From CAZKSN01 sp964555585 (lineage in GTDB: Bacteria; Bacillota_I; Bacilli_A; RF39; UBA660): a DNA stretch of 60,905 nucleotides. Positions 58,999-60,905 of this stretch are shown here, in pieces. Location: contig CAZKSN010000006.1 in assembly GCA_964555585.1 (NCBI GenBank), forward strand, positions 1-60,905, written 5' to 3'. A program made the translations under genes and the position numbers. The notes under the pieces are model-generated. The model did not search any database, had not been told where the DNA came from, and was given only the letters and a program-made list of their open reading frames with translations. Each line of letters begins with the position of its first letter. Position 1 is the stretch's first letter.

Positions 58999-60755
58999 TT
59001 AATATAAAAGAAGATAAAGAATTAAATGTTTTAAATCATTCATGTGCCCATTTAATGGCTCACGCAATAAAAAATTTATATCCAGATTCAAAATTTTGGG
59101 TAGGACCTGTAATATCAGATGGTTTTTATTATGATATTGATTTAGAAGTGCCAATAAAAGAAGAAGAATTAGAAAAAATAGAAAAAGAAATGAAAAGAAT
59201 TTCTAAAGATAATAAGAAAATCATAAGAATTGAATTAAGCAAAGAAGAAGCATTGGAACTGTTTAAAGCTGATCCATATAAAATTGAACTGATAAATAAT
59301 ATGGAAGAAGAGATTTTAATAACTGCATATAAACAGGATGATTTTATAGATCTATGTAAAGGTCCTCATGTAGAATTCACTAAAGATATTAAATATTTTA
59401 AACTATTGAAAGTTTCCGGAGCATATTTTAAAGGTGATGCTAAAAATAAGATGCTACAAAGAATTTATGGAATATGTTTTAAGACAGAGGAAGAACTGAA
59501 TGATTATTTAAACTTTTTGGAGGAAGCTAAAAAAAGGGATCATAGAAAACTAGGCAAGGACATGGATTTATTTTGTTTCTCAGATTTAGTTGGTCCAGGC
59601 TTACCATTATTTACTCCTAAAGGAACAATTGTGAAAGAAGAACTTCAAAGAGCAGTAGAAAAAATATGTAGAAGTTATGGCTTTCAAAAAGTAAGTACTC
59701 CTCACTTGGCAAATATTAAACTATATGAGATATCTGGACATGCTCAAAAGTTTTCTGAAGAGTTATTTCATGTTACTTCAGAGAAAGGTCATAATATGGT
59801 TATGAAACCAGTTCAATGTCCTCATCAAACTCAAATATATGCATCTAAAATAAGATCATATAAAGATTTACCAATCAGATATATGGAAAGTGAAAAACAA
59901 TATAGAGCGGAAATGCCTGGAGCTGTAAGCGGACTTTCAAGAGTATATGCAATTACATGTGAAGATGGACATTCTTTCTGCACTGTTGAACAGGTAAAGC
60001 AGGAAGTCATCAATATGGTTAACATAATAAAAGATTTTTATTCTGGTCTTGGATTATGGGGCAATCAATGGGTATCTTTATCATTAAGAGATTATTCTCA
60101 TCCAGAAAAATATATTGGTGATCAAGCAGATTGGGATACTTGTGAAAAGATGCTGGAAGAAGTGTCAAATGAATTAGGATTAAACGCTATTAAATGTGAA
60201 GGAGAAGCTGCTTTATATGGTCCTAAGCTTGATTTCATGTTTAAGGATGTTATGGGTAGAGAATTTCAAATACCTACTGTTCAGTTGGATTTTGCGACTC
60301 CAAAGAGATTTAATCTAACATATATAAATAAAAATGGAGAAAAAGAAAATCCTGTAATGGTTCACAGAGCTATTTTAGGCTCATATGAAAGATTCTTTGT
60401 ATTAATTCTTGAACACTTTGCAGGAAATCTACCATTATGGCTGTCTCCTACACAAGTTAACATCTTACCAGTAAATAATGAATATCATTTAGAATATTCA
60501 AATAAGATAAAAGAAATTCTATTAAATAATGATATCAGAGTAGAGTTGGATGACAGAAATGAAAAACTTGGATATAAGATTAGAGAAAGTCAGACAATGA
60601 AAATCCCATACACTTTAATTATTGGAGACAAGGAAGTTAATTCAAATACAATCAGTTATAGAAAATACAGCAGTGAGGAAACAGTTAATCTATCAATAGA
60701 AGAATTAATAAATCAATTAAAAGATGAAATTAATAATAAAAAAATCAATAAATAA
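58995..60755 (+). CDS. thrS: threonyl-tRNA synthetase without TGS domain
   Basis: 586 residues (about 640 usual). It opens directly with the editing domain (LNHSCAHLMAHAIKNLYPDSKFWVG, CKGPHVE), so the N-terminal TGS domain is absent. Catalytic core: motif 2 region RYMESEKQYRAEMPGAVSGLSRV, zinc ligands Cys in VMKPVQCPHQ and His in SLRDYSHPEK-type and VMVHRAILGS segments, then the anticodon domain QVNILPVNNEYHLEYS. GGAAGG ribosome site. Regulated by the T-box upstream. Confidence 0.96.
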   Translation: MINIKEDKELNVLNHSCAHLMAHAIKNLYPDSKFWVGPVISDGFYYDIDLEVPIKEEELEKIEKEMKRISKDNKKIIRIELSKEEALELFKADPYKIELINNMEEEILITAYKQDDFIDLCKGPHVEFTKDIKYFKLLKVSGAYFKGDAKNKMLQRIYGICFKTEEELNDYLNFLEEAKKRDHRKLGKDMDLFCFSDLVGPGLPLFTPKGTIVKEELQRAVEKICRSYGFQKVSTPHLANIKLYEISGHAQKFSEELFHVTSEKGHNMVMKPVQCPHQTQIYASKIRSYKDLPIRYMESEKQYRAEMPGAVSGLSRVYAITCEDGHSFCTVEQVKQEVINMVNIIKDFYSGLGLWGNQWVSLSLRDYSHPEKYIGDQADWDTCEKMLEEVSNELGLNAIKCEGEAALYGPKLDFMFKDVMGREFQIPTVQLDFATPKRFNLTYINKNGEKENPVMVHRAILGSYERFFVLILEHFAGNLPLWLSPTQVNILPVNNEYHLEYSNKIKEILLNNDIRVELDDRNEKLGYKIRESQTMKIPYTLIIGDKEVNSNTISYRKYSSEETVNLSIEELINQLKDEINNKKINK

Positions 60756-60905
60756 TATTTTTCATCTAAAGGATTTTCTAGAAAAAGAATAAAATAAAAA
60801 GATATTTGAATAAAAAATGTTATTTTTACTCTATATATTTATAGAGCTTTTGATAAATAGAAAAAGTAAGTGTCCGAAAAGGGCATAAAAAAAGACACAT
60901 AGAAT
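60756..60905. other. non-coding tail of window
   Basis: AT-rich stretch after thrS. A weak imperfect hairpin CTCTATATATTTATAGAG at about 60831-60848 may end the thrS transcript. I see no gene. Confidence 0.4.

Noticed and set aside
1..60905. CRISPR arrays, transposase-type insertion sequences, rRNA operons, defence islands
   Set aside because: I saw no regularly spaced direct repeats, no transposase or Cas/restriction signatures and no rRNA genes; the only mobile-looking unit is the recombinase region at the left end.

Overview
This 60.9 kb window is very AT-rich (I estimate under 30% G+C, not computed), uses the standard bacterial code (TGG for Trp, TGA as stop, e.g. at the end of divIVA) and is packed with short operons of core genes. 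The gene set suggests a small-genome, endospore-forming Firmicute of the Bacilli/Erysipelotrichia-Mollicutes neighbourhood, such as the uncultured gut lineages usually called RF39. That placement is an inference from gene content. Sporulation genes are spread over the window: spoVID-ysxE, ylbJ, a spoIIB-like gene, spoIVFA-spoIVFB, a yqfQ-like coat gene and an intact sigK. Several Bacillus neighbourhoods are recognisable but shortened, e.g. spoIIB-radC-spoIVFAB-rplU-prp-rpmA without maf, mreBCD and minCD.

Layout. 1-2.3 kb: a small mobile-looking unit with 190-bp inverted repeats, each holding a tRNA-Trp sequence, around a tyrosine recombinase (frameshifted at its catalytic tyrosine) and a SymE-like toxin; it abuts a broken tRNA-Trp half. 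2.4-8.7 kb: Nudix, holA, an HD hydrolase, lon, spoVID-ysxE. 8.8-11.2 kb: a type IV-pilin-like cluster with a glycine-rich/discoidin-like protein. 11.2-16.8 kb: ylbJ/ylbL, then spoIIB-radC-spoIVFAB-rplU-prp-rpmA. 16.8-19.8 kb: unknown proteins and an SDR enzyme. 19.8-26.6 kb: the HrcA-controlled chaperone operon hrcA-grpE-orf-dnaK-pepF-dnaJ. 27-31.3 kb: dnaG-rpoD-trmK and yqfQ. 31.4-34.1 kb: a pilC/gspF gene with an unusual 11-residue-repeat extension, then the prepilin peptidase. 34.1-40.4 kb: ruvAB, lipid kinase, a ZnuA-like lipoprotein, yidD, glyS. 40.5-45.4 kb: sepF-divIVA-(T-box)-ileS and convergent sigK. 46.2-49.2 kb: obgE, then infC-rpmI-rplT behind an L20-type leader. 49.2-55.3 kb: hydrolase, murT-gatD, small unknowns, a glycerophosphodiesterase. 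55.3-57.2 kb: tRNA-Gln-gltX-tRNA-Glu. 57.3-60.8 kb: unknowns and (T-box)-orf-thrS.

How the parts fit: pro-sigma-K and its membrane protease SpoIVFB are both present, so late mother-cell control is probably functional, with SpoVID, YsxE and YqfQ as coat-level outputs. The two pilus loci together supply pseudopilins, a platform protein and a processing peptidase; the ATPase is not in the window. Points most worth a second look are the TIR-flanked recombinase/SymE unit, the 11-mer-repeat PilC fusion, a GatD without its catalytic Cys and His beside an intact-looking MurT, a ZnuA-like lipoprotein without metal-binding His, an IleRS with a GIHH active-site motif, an apparent AUU start for spoIVFB, and gltX sandwiched between genes for two likely tRNA substrates.
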